From Bacillota bacterium (GTDB lineage Bacteria; Bacillota; Sulfobacillia; Sulfobacillales; Sulfobacillaceae), in NCBI GenBank assembly GCA_021795465.1, contig JAJYPK010000013.1, positions 1-39,637 on the forward strand: a stretch of 39,637 nucleotides of DNA. Reading direction: 5' to 3'. Numbering within the stretch: position 1 is the first letter of the stretch; the number at the start of each line of letters is the position of its first letter. Both the position numbers and the translations under genes were made by a program. Positions 15,976-24,946 of this stretch are shown here, piece by piece. Under the pieces are notes generated by a model that did not search any database, was not told where the DNA came from, and worked only from the letters and a program-made list of their open reading frames with translations.

Positions 15976-16869
15976 TCATCGTAGGTGTTGCGTTATGAAG
16001 AACGCGGCCCGGTCCAAGGCTTGATCGGCTTCATCGAGGACGCCGGCGAAGATTTGGAAAACGTGTGGGACCTCTGCGGTAACGTCGAGGATGACGTCCA
16101 CGCCTGCCGCCCGTGCTCGTTCTGCCATCTGCGTGGAATCGTCTAATAATATCTCATGGGTTCCAACTTGGAGCAGCAATGGCGGGAATCCGGTGAGGTC
16201 CCCAAGCATGGCGGGGCTCAAGAGTTCCTGATTCGGGTCCTGTCCAGCAAGGTACATCGCATCCGTGTAGCCTACGCTCTCACGGGTTAGGATGGGATCA
16301 ACTCCGGCTTTGCTATCCATACTCGCTCCCGACCGCGTCTTATCTAAGCCTGCCGAAAATGCCACCACCACTGCCGGCATCGGTAACCCAGCCCTCCGTA
16401 TCATGAGGCACGTGGACACAGCGATACCACCACCGGCAGAGTCCCCCGCGAACGCGATAGACTTCGCCGCGACACCGCCATCCAGAAGCGCACGATAAGC
16501 CGCGAGCGCATCATCCAGAGCCGCTGGGAACGGGTGTTCCGGAGCAAGACGATAGTCGAGTGAGGCAGCCCGGATACTGGTTCTGCTGACAAGGTTCGCG
16601 GTGAGGGACATGCTCGTTTGGGGAGAACCGAATACGTACGAACCCCCGTGAAAGTAGAGAATCGTTCCCGGATTAGCAGCCCCTTCGGGTTCAACGAGCA
16701 CGCCGGGTCGATCGCCCAGAGTCATCGGTGCGGTCCGCACACCATCAGGCACTCGCATCGTGGCCATCATGGCAGCAAAGCTTTCTCGTATCTCCTCGAC
16801 GGTTTGTGGATTGGAGGGTCGGGAGCGCCGCAGCATGGCATCCACTGCCTCACGCTGTTCTCTTGCCAT
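15976..16869 (-). CDS. Alpha/beta-hydrolase esterase of the HSL family
   Basis: A carboxylic ester hydrolase of the hormone-sensitive lipase family (family IV), 297 residues, cytoplasmic. The oxyanion-hole motif is FHGGSYVFGS (about residue 73); the nucleophile is Ser in GDSAGGG (about residue 144); the acid is probably the Asp in HEILLDD; and the catalytic His is in EVPHVFQ (about residue 272). The substrate cannot be read from sequence. The ATG at 16869 has a GGGGAGA ribosome site. It is alone between two tRNA blocks, has higher G+C and more G/C-ending codons than the neighbouring genes, and may have been acquired. Confidence 0.93.
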   Translation of the reverse strand: MAREQREAVDAMLRRSRPSNPQTVEEIRESFAAMMATMRVPDGVRTAPMTLGDRPGVLVEPEGAANPGTILYFHGGSYVFGSPQTSMSLTANLVSRTSIRAASLDYRLAPEHPFPAALDDALAAYRALLDGGVAAKSIAFAGDSAGGGIAVSTCLMIRRAGLPMPAVVVAFSAGLDKTRSGASMDSKAGVDPILTRESVGYTDAMYLAGQDPNQELLSPAMLGDLTGFPPLLLQVGTHEILLDDSTQMAERARAAGVDVILDVTAEVPHVFQIFAGVLDEADQALDRAAFFITQHLR

Positions 16870-17152
16870 ATCGTCTGTCTCCCCTTCTACATCGCTCTAT
16901 TATGTTGGAACAAGACATCGACATCAAAACACCATCCCACACCAAACCTGGGCTGTAGCGGAATTGGCGGGATGTTTTGACAACCCAAAAAAGCCTTATA
17001 ACGTTTGACAGCAATAGGCTTTTCTAGATTTGCGTCCTCTATTACGAAGCCGTTTACGTTATTATTGGCCAATCTGACAACACTCGGAATGTTTTGCAAA
17101 AAAAATTGCTTTCCGTCAATCCCGGACAGCGTTGCGGTGTATATATCTTTAG
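16870..17152. other. Intergenic stretch between esterase and tRNA-Thr
   Basis: No recognised gene. A minus-strand open frame (about 16887-17099) reads partly protein-like but has no ribosome site and no family match I can name; it may be debris from whatever carried the esterase. Confidence 0.4.
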
Positions 17153-17228
17153 TGGAGCTGGCGATGGGACTCGAACCCGCAACCTACTGATTACAAATCA
17201 GTTGCTCTACCAATTGAGCTACGCCAGC
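17153..17228 (-). tRNA. tRNA-Thr (UGU anticodon)
   Basis: A 76-nt cloverleaf: acceptor GCTGGCG/CGCCAGC, D-stem GCTC/GAGC, anticodon stem ACTGA/TCAGT with loop TTTGTAA (anticodon TGT), T-arm GCGGG-TTCGAGT-CCCAT, discriminator T and encoded CCA. In related genomes tRNA-Thr and tRNA-Tyr lie close together in front of the secE region; here they are 1.5 kb apart. Confidence 0.97.
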
Positions 17229-17408
17229 AGGTGACGTAAAAACTGTTGTCCTGACCGCTGAAGTATATTACCATAAACAAACACCGTAATTCAAGGCCTC
17301 TTGAGCGTTTTCTGCGAGTTAAATGATGGCATCCCATCCCTGTAACCTTGTCTCCTGGGGAAACGTTTGTAATGAGGAATGCGTTACCGTGAGAGGAGCA
17401 ACTGGATC

Positions 17409-18404
17409 ATGCTGAAATCGGAAGCATCGCGAACGATTGCCAATGAATTTGATATTATGCAACCCACCCTATCCCTGGTTATGGAAAACATCGAAAAAGT
17501 CATCGTCGGCAAACGACAAGTGATTAAACTCCTATTAACCGCAATGTTGGCCGAAGGCCACATATTGCTAGATGACGTCCCTGGTGTCGGTAAGACCACA
17601 CTCGCTAAAGCGCTCGCGGCGAGTTTGGATTTATCCTATAGTCGCATTCAATTTACGCCTGACTTATTGCCCACCGACATCACCGGTGTCAGCATCTACA
17701 ATCCGGCACAAGCTCAGTTTGTGTTTCAACCGGGACCGGTTTTTGCCCACTTGATTTTAGCCGACGAAATTAACCGCACGTCACCGCGTACGCAGAGTGC
17801 GTTGCTCGAGGTGATGGAAGAATGTCAAGTCACGGTCGATGGGCAGCGACAACTTTTGGCACGACCCTTCGTGGTGGTGGCAACGGAGAACCCCATTGAG
17901 TATGAAGGGACGTTTCCTCTCCCGGAGAGCCAATTGGACCGGTTTCTCTTTCGAATCCAACTGGGGTATCCTACCCCCGAAGAGGAAACCGAAATGTTGC
18001 AACGGCTGGAATCGTCCCATCCCTTGAGTAATCTTAAGCCGGTCGTGGGACTCGCTGACCTCCTCGCACTCATCGATCAGGTCCCAAAGATCCACGTGTC
18101 CGCATCCATCCGGCGCTACATCGCCCAACTCGCGCAACGCACCCGCGAACATAATAAAATTTACCTGGGTATGAGTCCGCGCGCCACGATCGCCCTACAG
18201 CGCAGTGCGCAAGCTTGGGCCGTTTTGCATGGAAGAACCTTCGTGGTCCCCGAAGATGTCCGTTTCTTGGCTCCCCTCGTGTTGAGTCATCGCTTGATTC
18301 CTCGTGGGGGCTCACGCCATGACACGCGGCTTCTCGTCCAAGAAGTCCTCGACGACATCCTCATGCACCTTCCGTTGGGAGAGAGTGACGGGCGATCGCG
18401 GTGA
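17409..18404 (+). CDS. MoxR family AAA+ ATPase
   Basis: MoxR ATPases act as chaperones that help mature or insert metal cofactors in partner proteins, usually encoded next to a DUF58 protein. Of its 331 residues, VGKRQVIKLLLTAMLAEGH precedes Walker A DVPGVGKTTLAKAL; Walker B is LILADEINR; ENPIEYEGTFPLPESQLDRF carries the sensor 1 Asn and the arginine-finger region. The ATG at 17409 with GAGAGGAG about ten bases upstream is preferred over an ATG 30 nt earlier. Its stop overlaps the start of the DUF58 gene by four bases, implying translational coupling. A weak promoter (TTGTCT-N16-TAATGA) lies just upstream. Confidence 0.94.
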   Translation: MLKSEASRTIANEFDIMQPTLSLVMENIEKVIVGKRQVIKLLLTAMLAEGHILLDDVPGVGKTTLAKALAASLDLSYSRIQFTPDLLPTDITGVSIYNPAQAQFVFQPGPVFAHLILADEINRTSPRTQSALLEVMEECQVTVDGQRQLLARPFVVVATENPIEYEGTFPLPESQLDRFLFRIQLGYPTPEEETEMLQRLESSHPLSNLKPVVGLADLLALIDQVPKIHVSASIRRYIAQLAQRTREHNKIYLGMSPRATIALQRSAQAWAVLHGRTFVVPEDVRFLAPLVLSHRLIPRGGSRHDTRLLVQEVLDDILMHLPLGESDGRSR

Positions 18405-19507
18405 AGTGTTTGGGACGACATCGCTTAATCTGGGCTCTCCTTATCGGACTCATCATCTGGAGTTATGCCTATGTCCAGGGGGGCTATCTGGCCTGGCATT
18501 TATGGGGTTTTACGGTCGCGGTTGGGGCCGTGATAGCGCTTGGCCTTCTAGCCCCGTTAGGACGAGTCCGGGTCACGCGGCTGCTGGATTCCGGCCCGTT
18601 TCGTAGCGGAGACCCCATTACCGTAAGAATTCGCTTGGAATATCCCCGGTGGTGGCCCTGGGCATGGATTTCCGTAGAAGATATACTCCCACCTGAACTT
18701 GCTACCCACACGTCGGCAACGTTCACCGTCTCACCGTGGCTCTATAAACGACTAACCCTCGAATATCGCATCCAGACCACCCCCCGTGGGATTTATCGAC
18801 TCCATACGCTTCAGCTTCGCACGGGAGACGTTTTTGGACTGCTCTCACGAGAGATCCAGGTGGATGCTCCAGCCATCATTACCGTGTGGCCCCAATCCGT
18901 AAAACTCCATACCCTGGGGCTGAATCACTATAACTGGCAGGGAGAGGCGGAGCGGCACCGGGGTACGGCAGAAGAATCGAGTAATCTACGAGGGATCCGA
19001 GATTACATCCCCGGCGATCGGTTATCCCAGATTCATTGGCGCACTTCAGCGCGTACTGGAGCTTTTAAGGTGAAGCAATTTGAGCCGTTTACCCAACCCC
19101 AACTCCATATTACCTTGGACTATGCTGGGGGATTCGACGCCGTCCATTGGGAGCTCGCAATTAATTCGGCGGCATCTCTCATCGAATACGCGCACTACCG
19201 AGGACAAGCCATTGGACTCTTGGTTCTAGATAGTCCAGAAGACCACATCGCCCCTGGTTTGGGCCACGATCATTTGGTCAAACTCCTCGATTATTTGGCC
19301 TCTATGCCCAAGCGGGCTCAGATCACCACACGGATTCCACCGGTGGTCCGAGAGCTTCCCGCGTTTTGGATTACCGCCCGCAATCCCGAAGAATTTCGCG
19401 GATTGCCGGCCGTCGGAATCATCACCATTGGGAGCGCGTCGGATACCCATAAGCGACTGGGGACCTTAAATCAACTACCGGATTATCTGGCCCGACAGAT
19501 TATTTAG
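18401..19507 (+). CDS. DUF58 domain membrane protein
   Basis: A 368-residue protein with two N-terminal membrane helices (LIWALLIGLIIWSYAYV and LWGFTVAVGAVIALGLLAP), then a beta-rich domain, then the DUF58 core whose signature is LRGIRDYIPGDRLSQIHW followed by RTGAFKVKQFEP. DUF58 resembles a von Willebrand A fold. The GTG start at 18401 overlaps the moxR stop (GTGA). In the standard MoxR/DUF58/transglutaminase module the three proteins are thought to work together at the membrane; the target is unknown here. Confidence 0.93.
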   Translation: MKCLGRHRLIWALLIGLIIWSYAYVQGGYLAWHLWGFTVAVGAVIALGLLAPLGRVRVTRLLDSGPFRSGDPITVRIRLEYPRWWPWAWISVEDILPPELATHTSATFTVSPWLYKRLTLEYRIQTTPRGIYRLHTLQLRTGDVFGLLSREIQVDAPAIITVWPQSVKLHTLGLNHYNWQGEAERHRGTAEESSNLRGIRDYIPGDRLSQIHWRTSARTGAFKVKQFEPFTQPQLHITLDYAGGFDAVHWELAINSAASLIEYAHYRGQAIGLLVLDSPEDHIAPGLGHDHLVKLLDYLASMPKRAQITTRIPPVVRELPAFWITARNPEEFRGLPAVGIITIGSASDTHKRLGTLNQLPDYLARQII

Positions 19508-19519
19508 GGGGAATACGGC

Positions 19520-21601
19520 ATGACTACAAGTCGGTTTCGTATCATCTTAGCAGGAATTTGGATGAGTGCATTATTTTGGCCATACGCCCATGCCGGCGGC
19601 TATTTGGCTCCGGACTTTTTAGGTCTGACCCCGTTTTTCTTATCGTTAGCAGAGCTCTGGCAAACCTGGCCCCTTAAATGGCTGATATGGATCGGCACGT
19701 TATTCGCCGAACTTTATGTGCAGTGGTCCACCCTACCCGGACCACGGCAATTCTTTCAGAGTGTCATCCGATCCATGGTTGCGCTTCATCGTATTGCCCC
19801 TTCCGAATGGAATCAGATTAGTGCGCATTTAGCCACCCCACTGATTCTATTTGGAGCAGCGCTTGGATGGATGGTGTATCGACAAACCACCACAAAAACC
19901 CGTACCTTGGCCCTTTTTGGAGTGGGTGTCACGGCGCTGGCGTTAAATCACGTCCTGTGGGGTCTCAATGCCGAAACGCCTCTTTTTGTGTACTTAGCTG
20001 TGGGCTTATTGCTCTTAGTGTGGTTTCAGGGTTTTTATCCAACTCGGGGCGACATGACGTTTCATCCTCATCGCCTGTGGTACCTATTGGCGACTTTTGC
20101 GGTCACGTTACCTTTAGCGGTAGGCTGGTCGACCACGCCGCACCGGAGTCATGGATATTTATCCATCGGCATTGGCCAACCCACGCGCCTCGGCGACGGA
20201 TCTTCAGGCAGTGCTAAGACAGGATTTTCTAGCGGGGTCAACCATATTGGGCATTCGCTGATCCCGAGCTATCGCCCAGTCATGCTCATTCACTCCCCCA
20301 CGCCCCATTACTGGCAAGCCGAAATCTATACCCAGTTTAACGGGAAGGTTTGGACCAACCCCACGAGTGCGGCCCCCTTTACCATCAATCAAAACTACAA
20401 CATGCCCCTATTTCCTTTGCCATTCTCGGGAAGGGTTTCGACGACGACACAAACCTTCCATGTCACGAGTTCAGGGCGGCCTCTCAACACATTGTTCTAT
20501 GCCGGGACTCCCACCGCCGTTAAAGCATCGCACCCTATTACGGTGTATCCTTCCCATGAAGAGCTTGTGGGGTCCAACGTGACATCGTATTCGATCACCG
20601 CCGTGGTTCCATCTTTCAATTTCAGCAAGATCGCGGCCGCACCCTATCCTACCGGGACCGCCATGCAACAAGATCTTCAAATTCCCAACAATCTATCTCC
20701 CAAAGTTAAGGCATTAGCCACAAAGATTACCCAACACACAACCACCCCCTGGCAGGCCGTCAAAGCCATCCAAACATATTTGGATCGGCATTATCGCTAT
20801 TCATACAAGGTGACTCCGACGCACACGAACGTCGTGAACCACTTCCTATTCAAAAACCGTCAAGGATACTGCGATCAGTTTTCCACAAGCTTCATCATGA
20901 TGTTGCGTACCCTGGGCATTCCCGCTCGATGGGTTGTAGGATTTGGCCCCGGGACGTTTAGTGCGACGAAGAACGCCTACGTGATCCGCGCTGTTGACGC
21001 CCACTCCTGGGCCGAGGTCTATGTGTCTCCTTATGGATGGATTCCGATCGACCCTACCCCAGGCTGGAGCATCCCAGACTTATCCTCCGGTTCAAACGCG
21101 AGCTCAACCCAGCCACAAGAACAAACCTCTCTGCCTAAAAACCCGAAAGTGCCGAATTCACCCAAACCTCAGGTGCACTTAAAAGGCCCAAGCCGTACCT
21201 CCATCACTGCACACCCCCATAAACACCCTAAGGTGAACGTTCTCACTGCATGGCACATGATATGGGCGGCGCTCATTCTACTCATTTTGCTCCTAATCAG
21301 CCTCGGATTCTCGAGGTTCCGTCACCGATCGAGTTCTATTCAGACTTGGGGTTCGATGCAACGATGGCTCTGGATCCATCAGCGGATTTCTCTGAAAACA
21401 ATAGAAACTCCCCGGCAGTTTGCCGCAATTTGGGTAACGCGGTATGCATCCGATCCTAAAGCGCTCTTCGAGATGATTCGTCTTGCCGAGCGGGCGCTTT
21501 ACGGTCACCAAGAGTTATCCCCATCTGAGATATTTCGCTGGCAGAGCCTCTGGCAGACGGTGCGAGAAACCCGGCATACCCAGTCACAGTTCACCGCGTG
21601 A
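19520..21601 (+). CDS. Transglutaminase-like membrane protein (TgpA type)
   Basis: A 693-residue protein with five or six N-terminal membrane segments (to about residue 210), a large outside region, a transglutaminase-core papain-like domain and one further membrane helix (WHMIWAALILLILLLISLGF), ending in a cytoplasmic tail with a DUF4129-like helical region. The catalytic triad is visible: Cys at about residue 451 (RQGYCDQFSTSF), His in VDAHSWAEVY, and Asp in PIDPTPGW. It begins 12 nt after DUF58. Family members are probably peptidases or cross-linkers on the cell surface; the substrate is unknown. Confidence 0.93.
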   Translation: MTTSRFRIILAGIWMSALFWPYAHAGGYLAPDFLGLTPFFLSLAELWQTWPLKWLIWIGTLFAELYVQWSTLPGPRQFFQSVIRSMVALHRIAPSEWNQISAHLATPLILFGAALGWMVYRQTTTKTRTLALFGVGVTALALNHVLWGLNAETPLFVYLAVGLLLLVWFQGFYPTRGDMTFHPHRLWYLLATFAVTLPLAVGWSTTPHRSHGYLSIGIGQPTRLGDGSSGSAKTGFSSGVNHIGHSLIPSYRPVMLIHSPTPHYWQAEIYTQFNGKVWTNPTSAAPFTINQNYNMPLFPLPFSGRVSTTTQTFHVTSSGRPLNTLFYAGTPTAVKASHPITVYPSHEELVGSNVTSYSITAVVPSFNFSKIAAAPYPTGTAMQQDLQIPNNLSPKVKALATKITQHTTTPWQAVKAIQTYLDRHYRYSYKVTPTHTNVVNHFLFKNRQGYCDQFSTSFIMMLRTLGIPARWVVGFGPGTFSATKNAYVIRAVDAHSWAEVYVSPYGWIPIDPTPGWSIPDLSSGSNASSTQPQEQTSLPKNPKVPNSPKPQVHLKGPSRTSITAHPHKHPKVNVLTAWHMIWAALILLILLLISLGFSRFRHRSSSIQTWGSMQRWLWIHQRISLKTIETPRQFAAIWVTRYASDPKALFEMIRLAERALYGHQELSPSEIFRWQSLWQTVRETRHTQSQFTA

Positions 21602-21681
21602 GGCATGGATGAAGACAGGACACAAAACTGTCGCATCCCGAATCCCGACGCCTGCGTTCAGACGTCAGGACTCTAATCACC

Positions 21682-21716
21682 AAAAGCCGCCCATATTCTC
21701 AAGAGAATTGGACGGC
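21682..21716 (-). terminator. Terminator after sigH
   Basis: On the minus strand an interrupted stem GCCGTCC.../...GGGCGGC around an inner AATTCTC/GAGAAT arm is followed by TTTT. It lies 28 nt past the sigH stop. On the plus strand there is no T-run, so it mainly serves sigH rather than the transglutaminase gene. Confidence 0.75.
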
Positions 21717-21744
21717 TAATACAAATATGGACGACTCGAAACCT

Positions 21745-22419
21745 CTATTCTGCACCGGGGGGCAATGCCATCATCATGCGGCCTTCCAGGTAGCGTTCCA
21801 GTTTACGTTTTACACGCTGCAACGCATTGTCGATCGATTTAACATGACGTCGCAGGTCCATCGCAATTTCCTGATACGACCGCCCATCTAAATAGGCCAT
21901 CAATACTTTCCATTCTAAGTCGCTCAGAATTTCCCCCATTTTTTCTTCGATATCACCAAATTCTTCTCGATTAATAATCATTTCTTCCGGATCGGAAACC
22001 CGCACCGTGGAAATGACATCCATTAAGGTTCGATCCGAATCTTCCTCGTAGATGGGTTTGTTTAACGAAATATATGAGTTCAACGGGATGTGCTTTTGCC
22101 GCGTCGCGGTCTTTATCGCCGTGATGATTTGTCGGGTAATGCAAAGTTCCGCGAATGCCCGAAATGACGCCAATTTATCGCTACGAAAGTCACGAATTGC
22201 CTTATAGAGACCAATCATGCCTTCTTGAATGATATCTTCTCGGTCGGCGCCGATCAAAAAGTAGGAGCGAGCTTTAGCTCGAACAAAGTTACGATACTTG
22301 TGGATAAGATACTCTAGCGCGTCATTCTGTCCATCACGGGCATCGCCTACGATGTCTTCATCCGCCATTTCATCGTACTGATGAATCGTCTCGTAAGAGG
22401 GACCTATGTGCACCCGCAT
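21745..22419 (-). CDS. sigH: RNA polymerase sporulation sigma factor SigH
   Basis: SigH (Spo0H) directs transcription at the start of sporulation and in competence. The 224-residue product is very typical: DREDIIQEGMIGLYKAIRDF and SFRAFAELCITRQIITAIKT form region 2, with RQKHIPLNSYISLNKPIYEE immediately after; the C-terminal EWKVLMAYLDGRSYQEIA is region 4. The ATG at 22419 has AAGGAGGG six bases upstream. It shows the organism belongs to a spore-forming lineage. In B. subtilis sigH is next to rpmG-secE-nusG; here 17 kb of accessory genes separates them. Confidence 0.97.
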   Translation of the reverse strand: MRVHIGPSYETIHQYDEMADEDIVGDARDGQNDALEYLIHKYRNFVRAKARSYFLIGADREDIIQEGMIGLYKAIRDFRSDKLASFRAFAELCITRQIITAIKTATRQKHIPLNSYISLNKPIYEEDSDRTLMDVISTVRVSDPEEMIINREEFGDIEEKMGEILSDLEWKVLMAYLDGRSYQEIAMDLRRHVKSIDNALQRVKRKLERYLEGRMMMALPPGAE

Positions 22420-22514
22420 CGCCCTCCTTTGAATGGAATTTCCCTGAGAATATATTCAAAATTCTTACTCTTTAAACGTACTAATCCCCATGCAACGTTA
22501 CATAATCATGGCTC

Positions 22515-22544
22515 ATTATAGCCAGGCTAGTTTTTCGGCGTCAA
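22515..22544 (-). promoter_or_regulatory. Vegetative promoter of sigH
   Basis: On the minus strand TTGACG (22539-22544) and a perfect TATAAT (22515-22520) are 18 bases apart. It lies about 95 nt before the sigH start codon, leaving an A/T-rich leader. A clear sigma-A promoter. Confidence 0.88.
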
Positions 22545-22583
22545 TCCCCATAACGTCGAAAAAAGCGAAAAATATTAGGTTTG

Positions 22584-23465
22584 TCAGGGTTTCTTGGGTA
22601 TTTGGCGTTGCCGAATGACCTCGAAGGCTAATACGGCGGTCGCGGTGGATGCATTGAGTGATGCCACCTGACCCAACATAGGTAACCTCACCAGTCCGTC
22701 GCACCGCTCCCGAACCAAGGGGCGAACTCCAGACCCTTCGGATCCAATGACAAATCCCATGGCTCCTCGGCAATTAACGTGATGATACAGCACGGAAGCT
22801 TCAGGATCCGCGGCGTAGATGAATAGCCCAAGCTCTTTCAGTCGAGAAACAGCCTGAGCCACATTGATGACCGATGCCACAGAAACATACTCGACGGCTC
22901 CCGCGGAAGCCTTAGCCACGGTCGGTGTGAGCCCTGCTGCCCCGCGAGCGGGAATAATGACGGCCGTAGCGGCGACCGCATTGGCCACCCGCAAGATAGC
23001 CCCCACATTATGAGGATCTTGAATCCCATCCAAAATGAACACGAGTGGCTCGGCCGACGCCCTTACCAACCCCTCCACGTCTTCCAACGTAAGCAGTGGA
23101 CGCACCGCAACGAACGCGACAATGCCTTGGTGGGGTAGGCGGCCAGCCACCTCATCGAGGCGCATGCGAGGAATACTGTGAACTGGTACCCCACGAGTAC
23201 GCGCCAATCCGGTGATTTCCCCGAGACTCCCTTCGGAGGCGCCTTCTTGGATCCATATCCGACTAATCGGGCGTTCTGCCCGTAAAGCTTCCCGGACCGG
23301 ATGACGCCCCACTAAAACATCGCTCGATATATCCCCATCATCATGGTCCTGCTCTTGATGACGCCCGGATAAAGCCTCCTCCTTGGGCGTCCGCGGGTAC
23401 CTTGAACCTCCCTGTCTTCGCGGCGCGTTGCGACGCGCCGCCCCCCCACGGCGGTCGTTAGTCAT
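22584..23465 (-). CDS. rlmB: 23S rRNA 2'-O-ribose methyltransferase RlmB (TrmH/SpoU family)
   Basis: Methylates a guanosine ribose of 23S rRNA using SAM. The SpoU signature is complete: LDGIQDPHNVGAILRVANA (motif 1), GFVIGSEGSGVRPLV (motif 2) and LPMLGQVASLNASTATAVLA (motif 3). An N-terminal L30e-like substrate-binding domain begins LVGRHPVREALRA after a basic, glycine-rich tail of about 50 residues. Length 293 with the ATG at 23463-23465, chosen because GAGGTG lies four bases upstream and a short overlap with cysS results (eight bases). An ATG four codons earlier is unlikely. Adjacent cysS-rlmB order is conserved in Firmicutes. Confidence 0.92.
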   Translation of the reverse strand: MTNDRRGGAARRNAPRRQGGSRYPRTPKEEALSGRHQEQDHDDGDISSDVLVGRHPVREALRAERPISRIWIQEGASEGSLGEITGLARTRGVPVHSIPRMRLDEVAGRLPHQGIVAFVAVRPLLTLEDVEGLVRASAEPLVFILDGIQDPHNVGAILRVANAVAATAVIIPARGAAGLTPTVAKASAGAVEYVSVASVINVAQAVSRLKELGLFIYAADPEASVLYHHVNCRGAMGFVIGSEGSGVRPLVRERCDGLVRLPMLGQVASLNASTATAVLAFEVIRQRQIPKKP

Positions 23466-24873
23466 CTTGCACCTCAACTCTCCGTGTGACCATATTCGAT
23501 CCGTCGGATCGATCTTCTACAACCCAACCGCTTTTTTCCAAGATAACTCTTATCTCATCTCCCAGGAGAAAATTTTTGTCTCGCCGGGCTTGCTCACGCC
23601 ATGTCAGTAAACGTGTGACCAAGGGGTCCATCTCCATCGAACGGTCCGACTCCACTGGTAATAGCCCTAAGACGTCGTGGGCCTTTTGAAGGTTGATACG
23701 CGCCCATCCCAGAGCGGTGCTCGTTTCTCCTTCGTTGACGCCGCGGTAGACGTCATGCACCAGATCAAAGACCTCGGCCAGAGCTCGCGCGGTATTGAAA
23801 TCATCGTCCAGACACGCCAGGAATCGTTCTTCGAAAGAAGCCAGCCGATTTTCCCATTTTGTTCCCAATTTTCGAGACGGCGACGCGACATTGCGCACTC
23901 TCTCCCAGAGCTGCCACACCCGCTCCATACCATGCGTCCAATCCGCCAACGCTTCTTCGGAAAAATCCAGAGGATTCCTGTACTGCACGCTCAAAAGATA
24001 GCTACGGAGTGCCATCGCCGGATATCGGTTGAGCAGATCTCCTAAGTTCGTACCGTTGCCTAATGATTTAGACATCTTTACATTACCCTGGGTAATCATG
24101 CCGTTGTGCACCCAGCACCCCGCGGGATCTGTGCCGAAATACGATTTCGATTGTGCCAATTCGTTTTCGTGATGAGGAAACATTAAGTCGATCCCACCCC
24201 CATGCAGATCGAAACGTTGGCCAAGATAGAGGCTTGACATGGCGGAACATTCAATATGCCAACCAGGCCGACCACGTCCCCACGGGCTAGTAAAATATTC
24301 TTCATGGGGGAGCGCCGCTTTCCACAAGGCAAAATCTAGAGGATTCTCCTTGTCGTCCGCGAGTTCAACGCGCACCCCCAAGCGCCCCGCATCGGAGGTC
24401 CTACCGGAGAGACGACCGTATTCTGCATATTTGTCTACGCGAAAATAGACATTGCCCAAGGTGGTCGCATACGCTTGGTTCTGGGCTATGAGGGCCTCAA
24501 TAAAATCAATGATCGACGACAAATTTTCTGTAACACGCGGCGTATAGTCTGGGGGCAGAACCCCCAACTGGTTCATCCACTGAACATATTCGTCTATGTG
24601 TAGGGACGCCAGCGAAGATACCGACGTCCCCAGGTCACGTGATCGTGCGACGAGTTTGTCGTCAATATCCGTAAAATTTTGCACATGACGCACCAAATAG
24701 CCCCGGCGCATCAAGTGCCGTTTAATAACATCCCACAAGATGGCGGGGCGCGCATGGCCTAAGTGGCTCTCCGCATAAGGCGTTACCCCACACACATAAA
24801 TCGACACCTCTGGAGGATTGATGGGCTCAAAAACCCGTTTAGTCCGCGTCAGAGAGTCGTAGATCATGATCAT
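23458..24873 (-). CDS. cysS: Cysteinyl-tRNA synthetase
   Basis: Charges tRNA-Cys with cysteine. Class I signatures: HLGHAR (HIGH motif) and KMSKSLGN. Zinc ligands are a cysteine in YVCGVTPY, the cysteine in WHIECSAMS, and the histidine/glutamate in FPHHENE. The C-terminal anticodon-binding domain includes RRDKNFLLGDEIR. With the ATG at 24871-24873 the protein has 471 residues, as usual; GAAGGAG lies 12 bases upstream, and an ATG two codons later is nearly as good. In-frame sequence further upstream does not resemble the family and overlaps the neighbour. Confidence 0.96.
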   Translation of the reverse strand: MIMIYDSLTRTKRVFEPINPPEVSIYVCGVTPYAESHLGHARPAILWDVIKRHLMRRGYLVRHVQNFTDIDDKLVARSRDLGTSVSSLASLHIDEYVQWMNQLGVLPPDYTPRVTENLSSIIDFIEALIAQNQAYATTLGNVYFRVDKYAEYGRLSGRTSDAGRLGVRVELADDKENPLDFALWKAALPHEEYFTSPWGRGRPGWHIECSAMSSLYLGQRFDLHGGGIDLMFPHHENELAQSKSYFGTDPAGCWVHNGMITQGNVKMSKSLGNGTNLGDLLNRYPAMALRSYLLSVQYRNPLDFSEEALADWTHGMERVWQLWERVRNVASPSRKLGTKWENRLASFEERFLACLDDDFNTARALAEVFDLVHDVYRGVNEGETSTALGWARINLQKAHDVLGLLPVESDRSMEMDPLVTRLLTWREQARRDKNFLLGDEIRVILEKSGWVVEDRSDGSNMVTRRVEVQDD

Positions 24874-24946
24874 CGTCTTGACTGGCTCCTTCTCGATATC
24901 CACTTTTTTGCACAGAGACATGTTCCTGGCACACTTTGGTTGGATT

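Noticed and set aside
16887-17099. Open frame between esterase and tRNA-Thr
   Set aside because: No ribosome site, no recognised family, and it runs across low-complexity A+T-rich DNA.
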